A DNA stretch of 64,000 nt from VXYL01 sp965199875 (GCA_965199875.1 OZ241346.1:2480001-2544000); one strand, 5' to 3'. Numbered from the stretch's first letter, positions 24,099 through 33,610 are shown. Translations and numbers: made by a program. Notes: generated by a model not told the origin, from the letters alone.

Positions 24099-25724
24099 CT
24101 ACAGAGTCCAGACGGCCACTCGCCGCCCATCGCGTTCGCGTTCCTCGCCGAGGGATTCCCCTTCGAGCTCCGCCCGCTTGCGCGTATCGCGGCGGTCGAT
24201 CACCACCAGGTGTCCTTCCTCGGCGTTGCACTGTTCCATGTAGCCGAGGGTCTGCTCCACGCCGCGCTCGACCGTGCCTTCCAAGCTCCGGCGGTCCGAG
24301 TCGCGCAGCACCTTGCACTCGATGACGAAGCGCCGCCACAGGTCGTAGGGCGCGCCAGCTTCCCGCGGCCACAGCACCAGGAGGTCCGTGCGCCCGCGGC
24401 CCAGGCCGTACTCCCGCTCGATGCGCCCGCCGCCGTTGACGATGCGCTGCAGATACGCCTGAAGGATCAGCTGCGGCGCCGCCTCGCGGTACTCGTCGAA
24501 GCGCCGCAGCCAGTGCCCGGCGTGCTCGCGGTAGAAGGTGGCGAACGCCGTCAGCAGCTTGCGCAGGTCCACCACGCCGGCGGCGTCCACGTACCAGGCG
24601 TCGTCCACGTCGAGGATGCTCTGCAGCACGTAGCCGAGTTCCCGGGGCACCACCTCGGCGTAGATTGGGTTCGCCATGCGCGGCGGCTCGCTGGCGTCGA
24701 TCAGCCCCAGGTCGCGGACGTACTCCAGATCCCGAACTTCGTGCTCCGCCTCGCCGCCGGCGAGGATCGGCCCGACGACGCGGCGCACCCGCTCCTCCTC
24801 CAGCTTGTGCGTCAGCTGGTCGAGGTGCGTGCGCCGCGACAGAATCAGCTCCTCGCGCGCCGTATTGATGTCCTCCACGCCGATGGCGCGGGAGCGGTCG
24901 CGCCCGGCGTCGCTCTTGAAGCACGCCCCGGAGCACAGCGCGTTCACCAGCCAGGGCTGCCCCTTGGTCTGCTCCCACACGGCCTTGCGCGCCGCCGGCG
25001 TGAAGCGCTGGCCGGTTTCCAAGGTGTGCTGCACCATCAGATGGCGGGTCTCCTTCCTGGTGAAGTCGCCCAGGCGCAGGGACTCCGCGGCGACGTTGAA
25101 CGGGCTGCCGCCGGCGATCACCTCGCCGCTGCTCGACTTGATGCGGTAGTCGCGGATGTCGCGCACGCCGCAGAGCACGATGCTGTGCGGGAAGCCCCGC
25201 GGGCGGTGCTCGTGGCCGGCGCGCAGCTGGCGCAGCACCGAGAGCAGGGTGTCGCCCACCAGCGAGTCGATCTCGTCGACCAAGAGCACCAGCGGCGTCG
25301 GGTTCGCCAGGCACCACTCGATCAGCAGGTCCTTCAAGGCGTCGTTGGGGCCGGATCGCTCGAAGATGCCGGGCCATGTCCGTTTCGGGAAATCGTCGCC
25401 CAGCAGGCGGGCGCTGCTCGCCAGACCGCTCAGGATGGCGCGCACGCCCTCTGCCGTGTCGTCGCGCGCTACCTGGCCGACCTCCACGTTCACGTTCACG
25501 CAGCGGAAGCCGCCCGCGCCCGAGAGTGCGCCGCCGCCGCTGTTCAGCAGGTCGCGCAGGGCGATGAGCGCGGAGGTCTTGCCGGTCTGCCGCGGCGCGT
25601 GCAGCACGAAGTACTGCCGGTCCCGGATCAGCTGCAGGATTTCGCCGACGTTCCCGCGCTTGAGCGGCGGAATGGCGTAATGGTCCTCGGCGCGAACCGG
25701 CCCGGCAGTGTTGAAAAAGCGCAT
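24099..25724 (-). CDS. AAA-family ATPase with PD-(D/E)XK-like C-terminus
   Basis: 541 residues from the ATG at 25724 (MRFFNTAGPVRAEDHYAIPP); the frame remains open upstream without coding character. Walker A is APRQTGKTS (Lys49), Walker B is VLLVDEIDSLVGD (Asp150, Glu151). The C-terminal 80 residues hold a nuclease-like core: TDLLVLWP followed by FVIECKV (Glu469, Lys471), as in AAA proteins fused to a PD-(D/E)XK fold (PF14516/PF08011-type architecture, from memory). It lies antisense between recF and gyrB, which are normally adjacent, so it is an insertion. Function is unknown; anti-phage or nucleic-acid processing is possible. Confidence 0.72.
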   Translation of the reverse strand: MRFFNTAGPVRAEDHYAIPPLKRGNVGEILQLIRDRQYFVLHAPRQTGKTSALIALRDLLNSGGGALSGAGGFRCVNVNVEVGQVARDDTAEGVRAILSGLASSARLLGDDFPKRTWPGIFERSGPNDALKDLLIEWCLANPTPLVLLVDEIDSLVGDTLLSVLRQLRAGHEHRPRGFPHSIVLCGVRDIRDYRIKSSSGEVIAGGSPFNVAAESLRLGDFTRKETRHLMVQHTLETGQRFTPAARKAVWEQTKGQPWLVNALCSGACFKSDAGRDRSRAIGVEDINTAREELILSRRTHLDQLTHKLEEERVRRVVGPILAGGEAEHEVRDLEYVRDLGLIDASEPPRMANPIYAEVVPRELGYVLQSILDVDDAWYVDAAGVVDLRKLLTAFATFYREHAGHWLRRFDEYREAAPQLILQAYLQRIVNGGGRIEREYGLGRGRTDLLVLWPREAGAPYDLWRRFVIECKVLRDSDRRSLEGTVERGVEQTLGYMEQCNAEEGHLVVIDRRDTRKRAELEGESLGEERERDGRRVAVWTL

Positions 25725-25982
25725 GGTCTTGATTGTGGCACGTTTCGCCGCAAGCGGTGCGTCGTTGCCGCCGGCGTGCCGGGCGTCGGCTACAGCGTCC
25801 GGGACGGGCACCGGCGCTCCGCGTTCGCGCTCCGTGCCGAGCCCCCGTTGACCCGCATGACCCGTACGCACGGTTGATTCGGAGGACCGATCCGAGTAGG
25901 GTTAGTGGTTGCGGCAGAGCGTCGCCGGAAGCAACGGCAGTCTTCCGAACACACCGACACAAGCACTTAAGGCAACCAGCAA

Positions 25983-26004
25983 ACGGCGACGGCCAGGTCG
26001 CCGT
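25983..26004 (+). promoter_or_regulatory. stem-loop just before the gyrB start
   Basis: ACGGCGAC (25983-25990) pairs perfectly with GTCGCCGT (25997-26004) around a six-base loop, ending 10 bases before the gyrB ATG. In the mRNA it would sit over or next to the ribosome-binding region (ACCAAGG), so it could dampen translation. The 290-bp leader from 25725 to 26014 otherwise shows no gene. Confidence 0.35.
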
Positions 26005-26014
26005 TACCAAGGCC

Positions 26015-28438
26015 ATGGCGGATCACGATCAGACGCCGCAGGACGCGGACACCTACGACTCCCGCAACATCAAGGTGCTGCGTGGCCTGGACGCGGTTCG
26101 CAAGCGCCCGGGCATGTACATTGGCGACACCGACGATGGCACCGGGCTGCACCACATGGTGCAGGAACTGGTGGACAACGCCATCGACGAAGCCCTTGCC
26201 GGCTATTGCGACCAGATCGACGTCGTCATCCATCCGGGAGAGTCCGTCACCGTGCGCGACAACGGCCGCGGCATGCCGGTGGACATCCACCCGGAAGAGG
26301 GCAAGTCCGCGGCGGAGGTGATCCTCACCACGTTGCATTCCGGCGGCAAGTTCGATGCCAGCTCCTACAAGGTTTCCGGGGGTCTGCACGGCGTCGGCGC
26401 GTCCGTGGTGAACGCTCTGTCCGAGGTCTTCCGACTGACGGTGCGGCGCGAGAATCGCGTCTACCAGCAAACCTATCGGCACGGCGAGCCGGAGGGTGCG
26501 CTGGAAGAGGTCGGCGAGACGGAATCCCGGGGCACGGAGTGTTTCTTCAAGCCGTCCTCGCAGACCTTCACCCACATCGAGTTCCAGTACGACATGCTGG
26601 CCAGAAAGCTGCGTGAACTGGCCTTTCTGAATGCCGGCGTCGCCATTCGCCTAAGCGACGAGCGCAGCGGCAGAGAACAGCGCTTTCTGTACGAGGGCGG
26701 CCTGCGCGCATTCGTCGGCTATCTGAACCGCAGCAAGACGGCGCTCAACGAAACCTTCCACTTCGACCGGACGCGGGACGACGGCATCATGGTGGAAGTC
26801 GCCATGCAGTGGAACGACAGCTATCAGGAGCAGGTGTTCGCCTACACCAACAACATTCCGCAGAGGGATGGCGGCACCCACATGGCCGGTTTCCGCGCCG
26901 CCTTGACGCGCACCCTCAACGGCTACATCGAGCGCGAGGGGCTGGCGAAGAAGGCGCAGGTGGCAACCACCGGCGACGACGCCCGGGAAGGCTTGACGGC
27001 GGTGATTTCCGTCAAGGTGCCGGATCCGAAGTTTTCCTCGCAGACCAAGGACAAACTGGTGTCCAGCGAAGTCAAGCCGGCGGTCGAACAGGAGCTCAAC
27101 CGCCACTTCGGCGCCTACTTGGAAGAACGCCCGCAGGACGCCAAGCAGCTGGTCACCAAGATGATCGATGCCGCCCGGGCCCGGGAAGCCGCCCGCAAGG
27201 CACGGGAACTGACGCGCCGGAAAGGCGCGCTGGACATCGCCGGCCTGCCCGGCAAGCTGGCCGACTGCCAAGAGAAGGACCCGGCGCTCTCCGAGGTGTT
27301 CCTGGTGGAGGGCGACTCCGCCGGCGGCTCCGCAAAGCAAGGCCGAGACCGTCGCACCCAGGCCATCCTGCCTTTGCGCGGCAAGATTCTGAACGTCGAG
27401 AAAGCGCGTTTCGACAAGATGCTGTCGTCGGCGGAAGTGGGCACGCTGGTGACCGCGCTTGGCTGCGGCATCGGCCGCGGCGACTTCGAGATCGGCAAGC
27501 TGCGCTACCACCGGGTGATCATCATGACCGACGCCGACGTGGACGGTTCGCACATTCGCACGCTGCTGCTGACGTTCTTCTTCCGGCACATGGCCGAGCT
27601 CATCGACAACGGCCACATCTACATCGCCCAGCCGCCGCTGTACAAGGTGAAGCGCGGTCGCCAAGAGCGCTACGTCAAGGACGACGAAGAGCTGGAAGCC
27701 TACTTCCTGCAGTCCGCCTTGGAAAGCTCCCATCTCCATGTCAACGCCGACGCGCCGCCCATCGACGATGCGTATCTGGAGCAGCTCTCCCGTCGCTACC
27801 TGGACTTGGAAGCGCGTCTGAAGACGATGGACCGGGTCTATCCAATCGCCCTCACCAAGGCGCTCTTGTTCGCACCGCCGTTGAGCACGAACGAGCTGGG
27901 CGATCCCCAGCGCATGAGCGCCTGGCTGGAACCCTACCAACGGGCGCTGCCGGACTCGGACTACCAGCTGGCTCTGGAGGAGGATCGGGAGCATCGCATC
28001 CACGCGCCGAGAATCTCATGGCGGGCGCACGGAGTCGTCGAATCCGCGCTGCTCGACTACGGCTTTTTCACCTCCACCGAATACGACAGCCTGAAGAGCC
28101 TGGCCGCGACCTTGGCTGGATTGCTCGAGGACGGCGCCTACGTGCAACGCGGTGAACGACGGCAGTCCGTCGCGAGCTTTCCCGAGGCGCTCGCCTGGAT
28201 GCTCGGCGAAGCCCGGCGCGGCGTCGATCTGCAGCACTACAAGGGCCTCGGCGAAATGAATCCGGATCAGCTCTGGGAGACGACGATGAACCCCGAAGCG
28301 CGGCGGATGATGCGCGTTGCCGTCACCGACGCCATGGCAGCCAACGAGATGTTCACGACGCTGATGGGCGAGCATGTGGAGCCGCGCCGCGACTTCATCG
28401 AGGCCAACGCGCTGTCGGTGGTGAACCTGGACGTCTAG
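26015..28438 (+). CDS. gyrB: DNA gyrase subunit B
   Basis: 807 residues from ATG at 26015; the open frame upstream is not gyrase-like. Gyrase B supplies the ATPase and TOPRIM part of the A2B2 enzyme that introduces negative supercoils. Landmarks: DSRNIKVLRGLDAVRKRPGM, IGDTDDGTGLHHMVQELVDN, GLHGVGASVVNAL (GHKL ATPase), EGDSAGGSAKQGRDRRTQAI and the metal-binding TDADVDGSHI. Length is that of gammaproteobacterial GyrB. Its TAG stop overlaps, in the shared tetramer CTAG, the stop of a plsC 3'-end remnant on the other strand. Confidence 0.97.
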   Translation: MADHDQTPQDADTYDSRNIKVLRGLDAVRKRPGMYIGDTDDGTGLHHMVQELVDNAIDEALAGYCDQIDVVIHPGESVTVRDNGRGMPVDIHPEEGKSAAEVILTTLHSGGKFDASSYKVSGGLHGVGASVVNALSEVFRLTVRRENRVYQQTYRHGEPEGALEEVGETESRGTECFFKPSSQTFTHIEFQYDMLARKLRELAFLNAGVAIRLSDERSGREQRFLYEGGLRAFVGYLNRSKTALNETFHFDRTRDDGIMVEVAMQWNDSYQEQVFAYTNNIPQRDGGTHMAGFRAALTRTLNGYIEREGLAKKAQVATTGDDAREGLTAVISVKVPDPKFSSQTKDKLVSSEVKPAVEQELNRHFGAYLEERPQDAKQLVTKMIDAARAREAARKARELTRRKGALDIAGLPGKLADCQEKDPALSEVFLVEGDSAGGSAKQGRDRRTQAILPLRGKILNVEKARFDKMLSSAEVGTLVTALGCGIGRGDFEIGKLRYHRVIIMTDADVDGSHIRTLLLTFFFRHMAELIDNGHIYIAQPPLYKVKRGRQERYVKDDEELEAYFLQSALESSHLHVNADAPPIDDAYLEQLSRRYLDLEARLKTMDRVYPIALTKALLFAPPLSTNELGDPQRMSAWLEPYQRALPDSDYQLALEEDREHRIHAPRISWRAHGVVESALLDYGFFTSTEYDSLKSLAATLAGLLEDGAYVQRGERRQSVASFPEALAWMLGEARRGVDLQHYKGLGEMNPDQLWETTMNPEARRMMRVAVTDAMAANEMFTTLMGEHVEPRRDFIEANALSVVNLDV

Positions 28439-28519
28439 GCACCGAGCCGGTGCTGTGCGTCGCGCAGCCAAACCTCGCACAATCCATTGATTTCCTTGGC
28501 GCCTTTCCCTTTCGCCAGG
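28435..28519 (-). pseudogene. remnant of a plsC 3' end
   Basis: The minus strand reads 27 codons ending in TAG (LAKGKGAKEINGLCEVWLRD and on to RLGA) that match the last 27 residues of the intact PlsC at 29901 at 20 positions. At DNA level 28435-28519 matches 29901-29985 at 73 of 85 bases by hand count, without gaps. The rest of the gene is missing. It lies between gyrB and the FAD monooxygenase; nothing else was seen in 28439-28543. Confidence 0.8.
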
Positions 28520-28543
28520 CCATGTTAATTCGCCATCGAATCA

Positions 28544-29746
28544 CTAGCCGGCTCCCTGCAGCGCATCGTAGCCGTAGATGCCGTCCATCGAACTCAAGCC
28601 GCGCCGGGCGCCCAGATTGCGCAGCCATGCCGCTGGGCCGGAAAGGTGGAACAGCTTGCCGTTGCGGCGACTTTGGCGCTGCATGGCCGTCACGCGGTCG
28701 CGCCGCAACGCCTCGTAGCGTCGGAGCGCTGCTGAGAAGTCGCTGGCTTCGCCGAGGCATGCCGCCAGCACCGCGGCGTCCTCGATGGCGGCAGCGGCGC
28801 CCTGCGCCATGAACGGCAACATGGGGTGGCAGGCGTCGCCGAGCAGCGTGGCGGCGCCGTCGCTCCAGTGCGGCAGGGGCTGCCGGTCGCAGAGCGCCCA
28901 GCGGTAGAGGGAATCCGCGTCCATGCAGTCGATGAGGGTCTGGATGTTCCGATGCCAGCCGGCGAAGTCCCCCTTCAACTCGTGACGTTCGCCACGCTCC
29001 AGCCAGCCCTCCCCCTCCCAGCCGGACTTCTCGACCACGCAAACGCAGTTCACCAGCGCCCCGCCGCGCACTCTGTAGTGTACGAAGTGGCGGCGCGGTC
29101 CCCACCAAACGGCCGCGACCGACGGCGCGACGTCGGCCGGCAACCGTTCGGCCGGCACCAGCGCCCGCCACGCGACGTTGCCGGTGAACGCAGGTGCTTC
29201 GGCACCGAACATCACGGCGCGAACCGTCGAGTGGATGCCGTCCGCGCCGACCAGGACGTCGCCGGAGTAGACGGCCTCGGCGCCTGATTCCCGCACCGTG
29301 AGCTGCACTTGCCCGCCGGTCTGCGCGTAGCCGCGCACTGTGGCGGCGGGGCGCAACGCGATGCGCCCGTTCGCCTGCGCGGCTTCGACCAGGATGCGCA
29401 ACAGGTCGCCACGATGGATGTGGTAGTAGGGAAAGCCGTAAGCCTCGCGCACTGCGGCGCCCAACGGCGCTCCGACGATGAGCCGGCCGGTGCGCCAATG
29501 GCGGAACTCGGTGCCATCGGGCAGGAAGCCCCGGGCTTCAAGCTCCTGCGCCAGCCCCAAGTGGTGCAGCACGCGGCTGGCGTTGGGGCTCAACTGGATG
29601 CCGGCACCCACTTCGCCGAACTCCGGCGCCTGCTCGAACACCGTTGCCTCGTAGCCAACCCGGGCCAAGCAGAGCGCCGCCGTCATCCCGCCGATGCCAC
29701 CGCCAGCGACGAGCGCGTGGCCCGCAGCGCCCTGGGCGACTGTCAT
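28544..29746 (-). CDS. FAD-dependent monooxygenase (salicylate hydroxylase-like)
   Basis: 400 residues of the class A flavoprotein monooxygenase family. Rossmann FAD motif AGGGIGGMTAALCLARVG near the N-terminus, the DG motif DVLVGADGIHSTVR in the middle, and the GD motif LLGDACHPMLPFMAQG, which also contains the HPM(L)PF(M)AQG stretch typical of salicylate and 3-hydroxybenzoate hydroxylases. It would hydroxylate an aromatic ring using NAD(P)H and O2. No other aromatic-degradation gene is nearby. It is bounded on both sides by plsC 3'-end copies, indicating acquisition by insertion between gyrB and plsC. Confidence 0.85.
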   Translation of the reverse strand: MTVAQGAAGHALVAGGGIGGMTAALCLARVGYEATVFEQAPEFGEVGAGIQLSPNASRVLHHLGLAQELEARGFLPDGTEFRHWRTGRLIVGAPLGAAVREAYGFPYYHIHRGDLLRILVEAAQANGRIALRPAATVRGYAQTGGQVQLTVRESGAEAVYSGDVLVGADGIHSTVRAVMFGAEAPAFTGNVAWRALVPAERLPADVAPSVAAVWWGPRRHFVHYRVRGGALVNCVCVVEKSGWEGEGWLERGERHELKGDFAGWHRNIQTLIDCMDADSLYRWALCDRQPLPHWSDGAATLLGDACHPMLPFMAQGAAAAIEDAAVLAACLGEASDFSAALRRYEALRRDRVTAMQRQSRRNGKLFHLSGPAAWLRNLGARRGLSSMDGIYGYDALQGAG

Positions 29747-29900
29747 GCCGCGGGACTATGCGCCAATGCAGGAACGGCCTGCCATCGAGTTCGGGCTGGC
29801 TCTGCTGCCGCTTTCTCCAACTGTGTCAGAGCATCCGGGTTGGACAGCACTCGCGCATTCCCTCTGGCAGGCCTGGCTCCGCTGGGCCGATCTAAGGAAT

Positions 29901-29985
29901 CTAGACACCGAGCCGGCGCTGTGCGCCGCGCAGCCAAGTCTCGCACAATTCGTTGATTTCCTTCGCATTTTTCCCTTTCGTCAGG
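29901..29985. repeat. direct repeat partner of 28435-28519
   Basis: The 3' end of intact plsC, 86% identical by hand count to 28435-28519 and in the same orientation. The two copies frame a 1.4-kb segment carrying the FAD monooxygenase. Both copies begin with CTAG, the stop tetramer. Confidence 0.85.
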
Positions 29986-30614
29986 AAGGGCTGGGAGATT
30001 TCCACGGCGATCACCCCGGGCTGCTTGTGGAATCGATGCGCTGGCCACCGCCGTCCCGCGTTGTGCGCCACCACCACCACCGGTGCGCCGGTCGCCGCCG
30101 CCAAGGCAGCGCCGCCCGGCTGAAATCTGCCGACGCCGCCGGGGCCGATGCGCGTGCCCTCCGGGAACAGCGTCACCGTCATGCCGCGCCGCAGCCGCTC
30201 CTCCCCTTGTTCGACCAGCTGGCGCAGCGCCGAAGCGCGTCTGCTGCGGTCGATGCTGATCGGATGCGTCAGCGCGAACGCCCAGCCCCAGAAGGGAATG
30301 CGCAGCAGTTCGCGCTTGACGAGGGTGGCTTGCGGGCTGACGAGGGTCTGCACCCACAAGGTCTCCCAGGTGCTTTGGTGCTGCACGAAGACGATGCACG
30401 GCTCGGCGGGGATTCGATCGAGCCCTGCCGCTCGCACGCGGATTCCGCAGGTGATCTTCAGCCACCAAAGCACCGCGCGGGTCCAGCGGCCGATGATGAA
30501 GTCGCAGCGCCCGCGCAGCGGCATCGCCCAAGCGACGCAGAGCGAAATCGTCGCCCAGGCGACGGTGAAGGGCACGTAGCCCAAGTAGAAGGCCAGCGAT
30601 CGCAGCGTCAGCAT
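29901..30614 (-). CDS. plsC: 1-acyl-sn-glycerol-3-phosphate acyltransferase
   Basis: 237 residues. Acylates lysophosphatidate to phosphatidate at the inner membrane. An N-terminal hydrophobic stretch (LAFYLGYVPFTVAWATISL) is followed by the acyltransferase motifs VQHQSTWET (HX4E variant of HX4D found in many proteobacterial PlsC) and TLFPEGTR. A plsC homologue directly after gyrB is the order in Pseudomonas (lptA). Its last 27 codons are duplicated at 28435. The 154 bp between this gene and the monooxygenase (29747-29900) hold nothing recognisable. Confidence 0.9.
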   Translation of the reverse strand: MLTLRSLAFYLGYVPFTVAWATISLCVAWAMPLRGRCDFIIGRWTRAVLWWLKITCGIRVRAAGLDRIPAEPCIVFVQHQSTWETLWVQTLVSPQATLVKRELLRIPFWGWAFALTHPISIDRSRRASALRQLVEQGEERLRRGMTVTLFPEGTRIGPGGVGRFQPGGAALAAATGAPVVVVAHNAGRRWPAHRFHKQPGVIAVEISQPFLTKGKNAKEINELCETWLRGAQRRLGV

Positions 30615-30626
30615 GGCATTGCCGGT

Positions 30627-32135
30627 TCAGCCCTTCCAGTAGCTCGGCACCAGCACCACCAGCAGCGTGAAGATCTCCAGCCGGCCAAGCAGCATGGCAA
30701 ACATCAGCACCCACTTGGTGGCCGCCGGCAGGCTTTGATAGTTCTGCGCCACTTCGCCGAGGCCGGGGCCCAGATTGTTCAAGTTGGCCGCCACCGCCGA
30801 GAAGGCGCTGGTGAAGTCCAGGTCCGAGGCGACCAGCAAGCAGAGCACCATGGCGACGAAGGCGATCAGATAGATGGCGAAGTAGCCCCAGACGGCATCG
30901 ATCACCCGATCCGGCACCAGCCGGTCGCCCAGCTTGATGTGGAACACGCCGTTGGGATGGATGAGCCGGCGGATTTCCCGGAAACCCTGGCGCAGCACCA
31001 GCAGTATTCGATACATCTTCAGCCCGCCGGCGGTGGAACCGGCGCAGCCCCCGGCGAATGCGGCGAACACCATCACCACTGGCGCGACCGCTGGCCACAG
31101 CCCGTAGTCCGCGGTAGTGAATCCGGTGGTCGTGGCGAAGGAAACCGCTTGCAGCAAGCCTTCGCGGACTGGCCGCGAGGACGCCTCCGGGTGCAGCAGC
31201 AGAGCGACCACGGTGATGCCCGCCACCGCCAGCAAAGCGATCAAGTAGAGGCTCAGCTCGTTGTCTTGCAGATAGACGGCAATGCTGCGCCGGGTCAGCG
31301 CCGCGAAGTGCAGCGCGAAACTCATGCCGGAGAGCACCATGAAGACGATGGCCACCGTCTCGACCGCGGCGCTGTCGAAGTACCCTAGGCTTGCGTCGTG
31401 GGTGGAAAAGCCGCCGATGGCGACGGTGGAAAAGGCATGGCAGAGGGCGTCGAAGGCGTCCATTCCAGCCAGCCAGTAGGCAAAGCCGCAGCACGCCGTG
31501 AGGCCCAGATAGAGAAACCACAGCGCCTTCGCGGTCTGCGCGATGCGCGGCGTCAGCTTGGCGTCCTTCACCGGGCCGGGCGACTCGGCGCGATAGAGCT
31601 GCATGCCGCCGATGCCAAGCATGGGCAGAATCGCTACCGCCAGCACGATGATGCCCATGCCTCCCAGCCATTGCAGCAGCTGGCGATAGAAGAGCACCGA
31701 GCGCGGCAGATCGTCGAGGCCGGCCATCACCGTCGCGCCGGTGGTGGTGAGGCCGGACAGGGACTCGAACGCGGCGTTGGTGAACGAGCCGGTCGCTCCG
31801 GGGGCGAGCAGCATGGGAATCGCGCCGGTGAGACCCAGCCCCAGGTAGAACAGCACCGTGATGAGGAAGCCTTCCCGGCTGCGCATCTCCATGCGCGGGG
31901 CTTGCGCCCCTCTGCCGCCGCTGCCCGGCGCCGGAATGCGGCTGCCGAACCACAGGCCAAGCCCGATGCTGAGGGTGATGCCGAAGGCCGCGAGGAACGG
32001 CGTCGTGGTGTCTTCGTCGTACAGCAGGGCGACGGCGATGGGAAGCAGCTGAGCGACGCTGAACAGCATCAACAGAGCGCCGGTGACCCGCGTGATGGGC
32101 GCCACCCGCACGGCAATGCGCATCGGCGCCCGCAT
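30627..32135 (-). CDS. trkH: Trk potassium uptake system membrane subunit TrkH
   Basis: 502 residues, a hydrophobic multi-span protein of the TrkH/KtrB superfamily with four K-channel-like pore repeats; visible pieces include FESLSGLTTTGATVMAGLDD (first selectivity filter region), CHAFSTVAIGGFSTHDAS, SFATTTGFTTADYGLWP and FSAVAANLNNLGPGLG. It forms the K+ pathway gated by cytosolic TrkA. Its ATG follows the trkA stop codon with no intervening base, so the two are translationally coupled. Confidence 0.95.
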   Translation of the reverse strand: MRAPMRIAVRVAPITRVTGALLMLFSVAQLLPIAVALLYDEDTTTPFLAAFGITLSIGLGLWFGSRIPAPGSGGRGAQAPRMEMRSREGFLITVLFYLGLGLTGAIPMLLAPGATGSFTNAAFESLSGLTTTGATVMAGLDDLPRSVLFYRQLLQWLGGMGIIVLAVAILPMLGIGGMQLYRAESPGPVKDAKLTPRIAQTAKALWFLYLGLTACCGFAYWLAGMDAFDALCHAFSTVAIGGFSTHDASLGYFDSAAVETVAIVFMVLSGMSFALHFAALTRRSIAVYLQDNELSLYLIALLAVAGITVVALLLHPEASSRPVREGLLQAVSFATTTGFTTADYGLWPAVAPVVMVFAAFAGGCAGSTAGGLKMYRILLVLRQGFREIRRLIHPNGVFHIKLGDRLVPDRVIDAVWGYFAIYLIAFVAMVLCLLVASDLDFTSAFSAVAANLNNLGPGLGEVAQNYQSLPAATKWVLMFAMLLGRLEIFTLLVVLVPSYWKG

Positions 32136-33527
32136 TTAGAGAAAGTTCAGGCCCACCTGGAACAGCCGTTCGACGGCACGCAAGCGCGACTTGTCCACCA
32201 GGAACAGGATCACATGGTCGCCGCTGCACACCTTCGTGTCGTCGCGCACGACGATCACCCCTTCGCCGCGCGCGATGGCGCCGATGGTGACGCCACGGGG
32301 CAGCGTCAGCTCGTCGATGCGACGGCCGACCACCCGGCTGCTGCGCTCGTCGCCATGAACGACGGCCTCCAAGGCCTCGGCGGCGCCTCGCCGCAGGCTG
32401 TGGACTCGGGCCACGTCGGCGCGGCGCACGTGCGACAGGATCGAACTGGTGGTGGACATCTGCGGCGAAATGGCGATGTCGATTTCGCCGCCATGCACCA
32501 GATCGACGTAGGCCGGCTTGGCGATCAGCGTCAGCACGCGCCGGGCGCCGAGGCGCTTGGCCAGCAGCGAAGCCATGACGTTCACTTCGTCGTCGTTGGT
32601 GACGGCGCAGAAGGCGTCGGTGTCTTCGACGTTCTCTTCGATCAGCAGGTCCGGATCCGTGACGTTGCCGAGCACCGCCACGCCACGGTCGAGACGCTCG
32701 GCAACCAGCTCGGCGCGCTGCTGCCCCAGCTCGATCACCTTGACGTTGAAGTCGTCCTCGATGGCGCGAGCGAGCATCAAGCCGATGTTGCCGCCGCCAG
32801 CGATCATGATGCGCTTGTTGGGGCGCTCCTCTTGCCGCAACTCGGACATCACCGCCTTCACGTGCCGGTTGGAGGTGATGAAGAACACTTCGTCGTCCAC
32901 CTGCACGATGGTGTCCGCCTCGGGGCTGATCGCCCGCCCTTGGCGGAAGATGGCCACCACCTTGGTATCCACGTTGGGTATGTGTTCGCGCAGCGAGCGC
33001 AGCGCCTTGCCGACCAGCGGGCCGCCGTGGTAGGCGCGCACGGCCACCAGCTGGACGCGGCCATCGGCGAAGTCGAGCACTTGCAGCGCGCCGGGGTGCT
33101 CGATCAGCTGCTTGATCTGCCCCATCACCACCCGCTCCGGGTTGATGATCACGTCGATGGGCATGTGCTCGCGGCTGAAGAACTCGATGTCGGCGTCCGT
33201 GTCGCTGCTGGTGACGTACTCGTTGGTACGAATGCGAGCGATCTTCGTCGGCGTCTGGAACAGCGAGTAGCAAACCTGGCAGGCCACCATGTTCACTTCG
33301 TCGCTGTTGGTGACGGCGATGAGCATGTCGGCGTCGTCGGCGCCGGCGGCCAGCAGCGTGTCCGGGCGCGAGGCGTGGCCGTGGATGGTCTGGATGTCCA
33401 GCCGGTCCTTCAGCGCCTTCAGCAGCGACAGGTCGTGGTCGACCAGGGTGATGTCGAACGCTTCGCTGGCGAGGTGTTCGGCGAGCGTGCCCCCGGTTCT
33501 GCCCGCGCCGAGGATCAGGATCTTCAT
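32136..33527 (-). CDS. trkA: Trk potassium uptake regulator TrkA
   Basis: 463 residues from the ATG at 33527 (MKILILGAGRTGG); a GTG two codons earlier is a less likely start. Two tandem RCK units, each with a Rossmann NAD-binding motif (GAGRTGG at the start, IMIAGGGNIGLMLAR in the middle) and a TrkA-C domain. It gates TrkH in response to nucleotides. In Pseudomonas trkA is followed by rsmB and fmt; here fmt lies 15.5 kb away beyond an accessory region. Confidence 0.95.
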   Translation of the reverse strand: MKILILGAGRTGGTLAEHLASEAFDITLVDHDLSLLKALKDRLDIQTIHGHASRPDTLLAAGADDADMLIAVTNSDEVNMVACQVCYSLFQTPTKIARIRTNEYVTSSDTDADIEFFSREHMPIDVIINPERVVMGQIKQLIEHPGALQVLDFADGRVQLVAVRAYHGGPLVGKALRSLREHIPNVDTKVVAIFRQGRAISPEADTIVQVDDEVFFITSNRHVKAVMSELRQEERPNKRIMIAGGGNIGLMLARAIEDDFNVKVIELGQQRAELVAERLDRGVAVLGNVTDPDLLIEENVEDTDAFCAVTNDDEVNVMASLLAKRLGARRVLTLIAKPAYVDLVHGGEIDIAISPQMSTTSSILSHVRRADVARVHSLRRGAAEALEAVVHGDERSSRVVGRRIDELTLPRGVTIGAIARGEGVIVVRDDTKVCSGDHVILFLVDKSRLRAVERLFQVGLNFL

Positions 33528-33610
33528 GGGCACATTCTAACGCCCGCCGAGCGGGGAACCGCTTGCCCAGGTTGAGTCGCAGAACGGCACCGGTGCTACA
33601 TTGCTCCGCC

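Noticed and set aside
28439..28453. Hairpin just after the gyrB stop as a terminator
   Set aside because: Stem is only five base pairs with no following T-run; it is part of the plsC-derived repeat.
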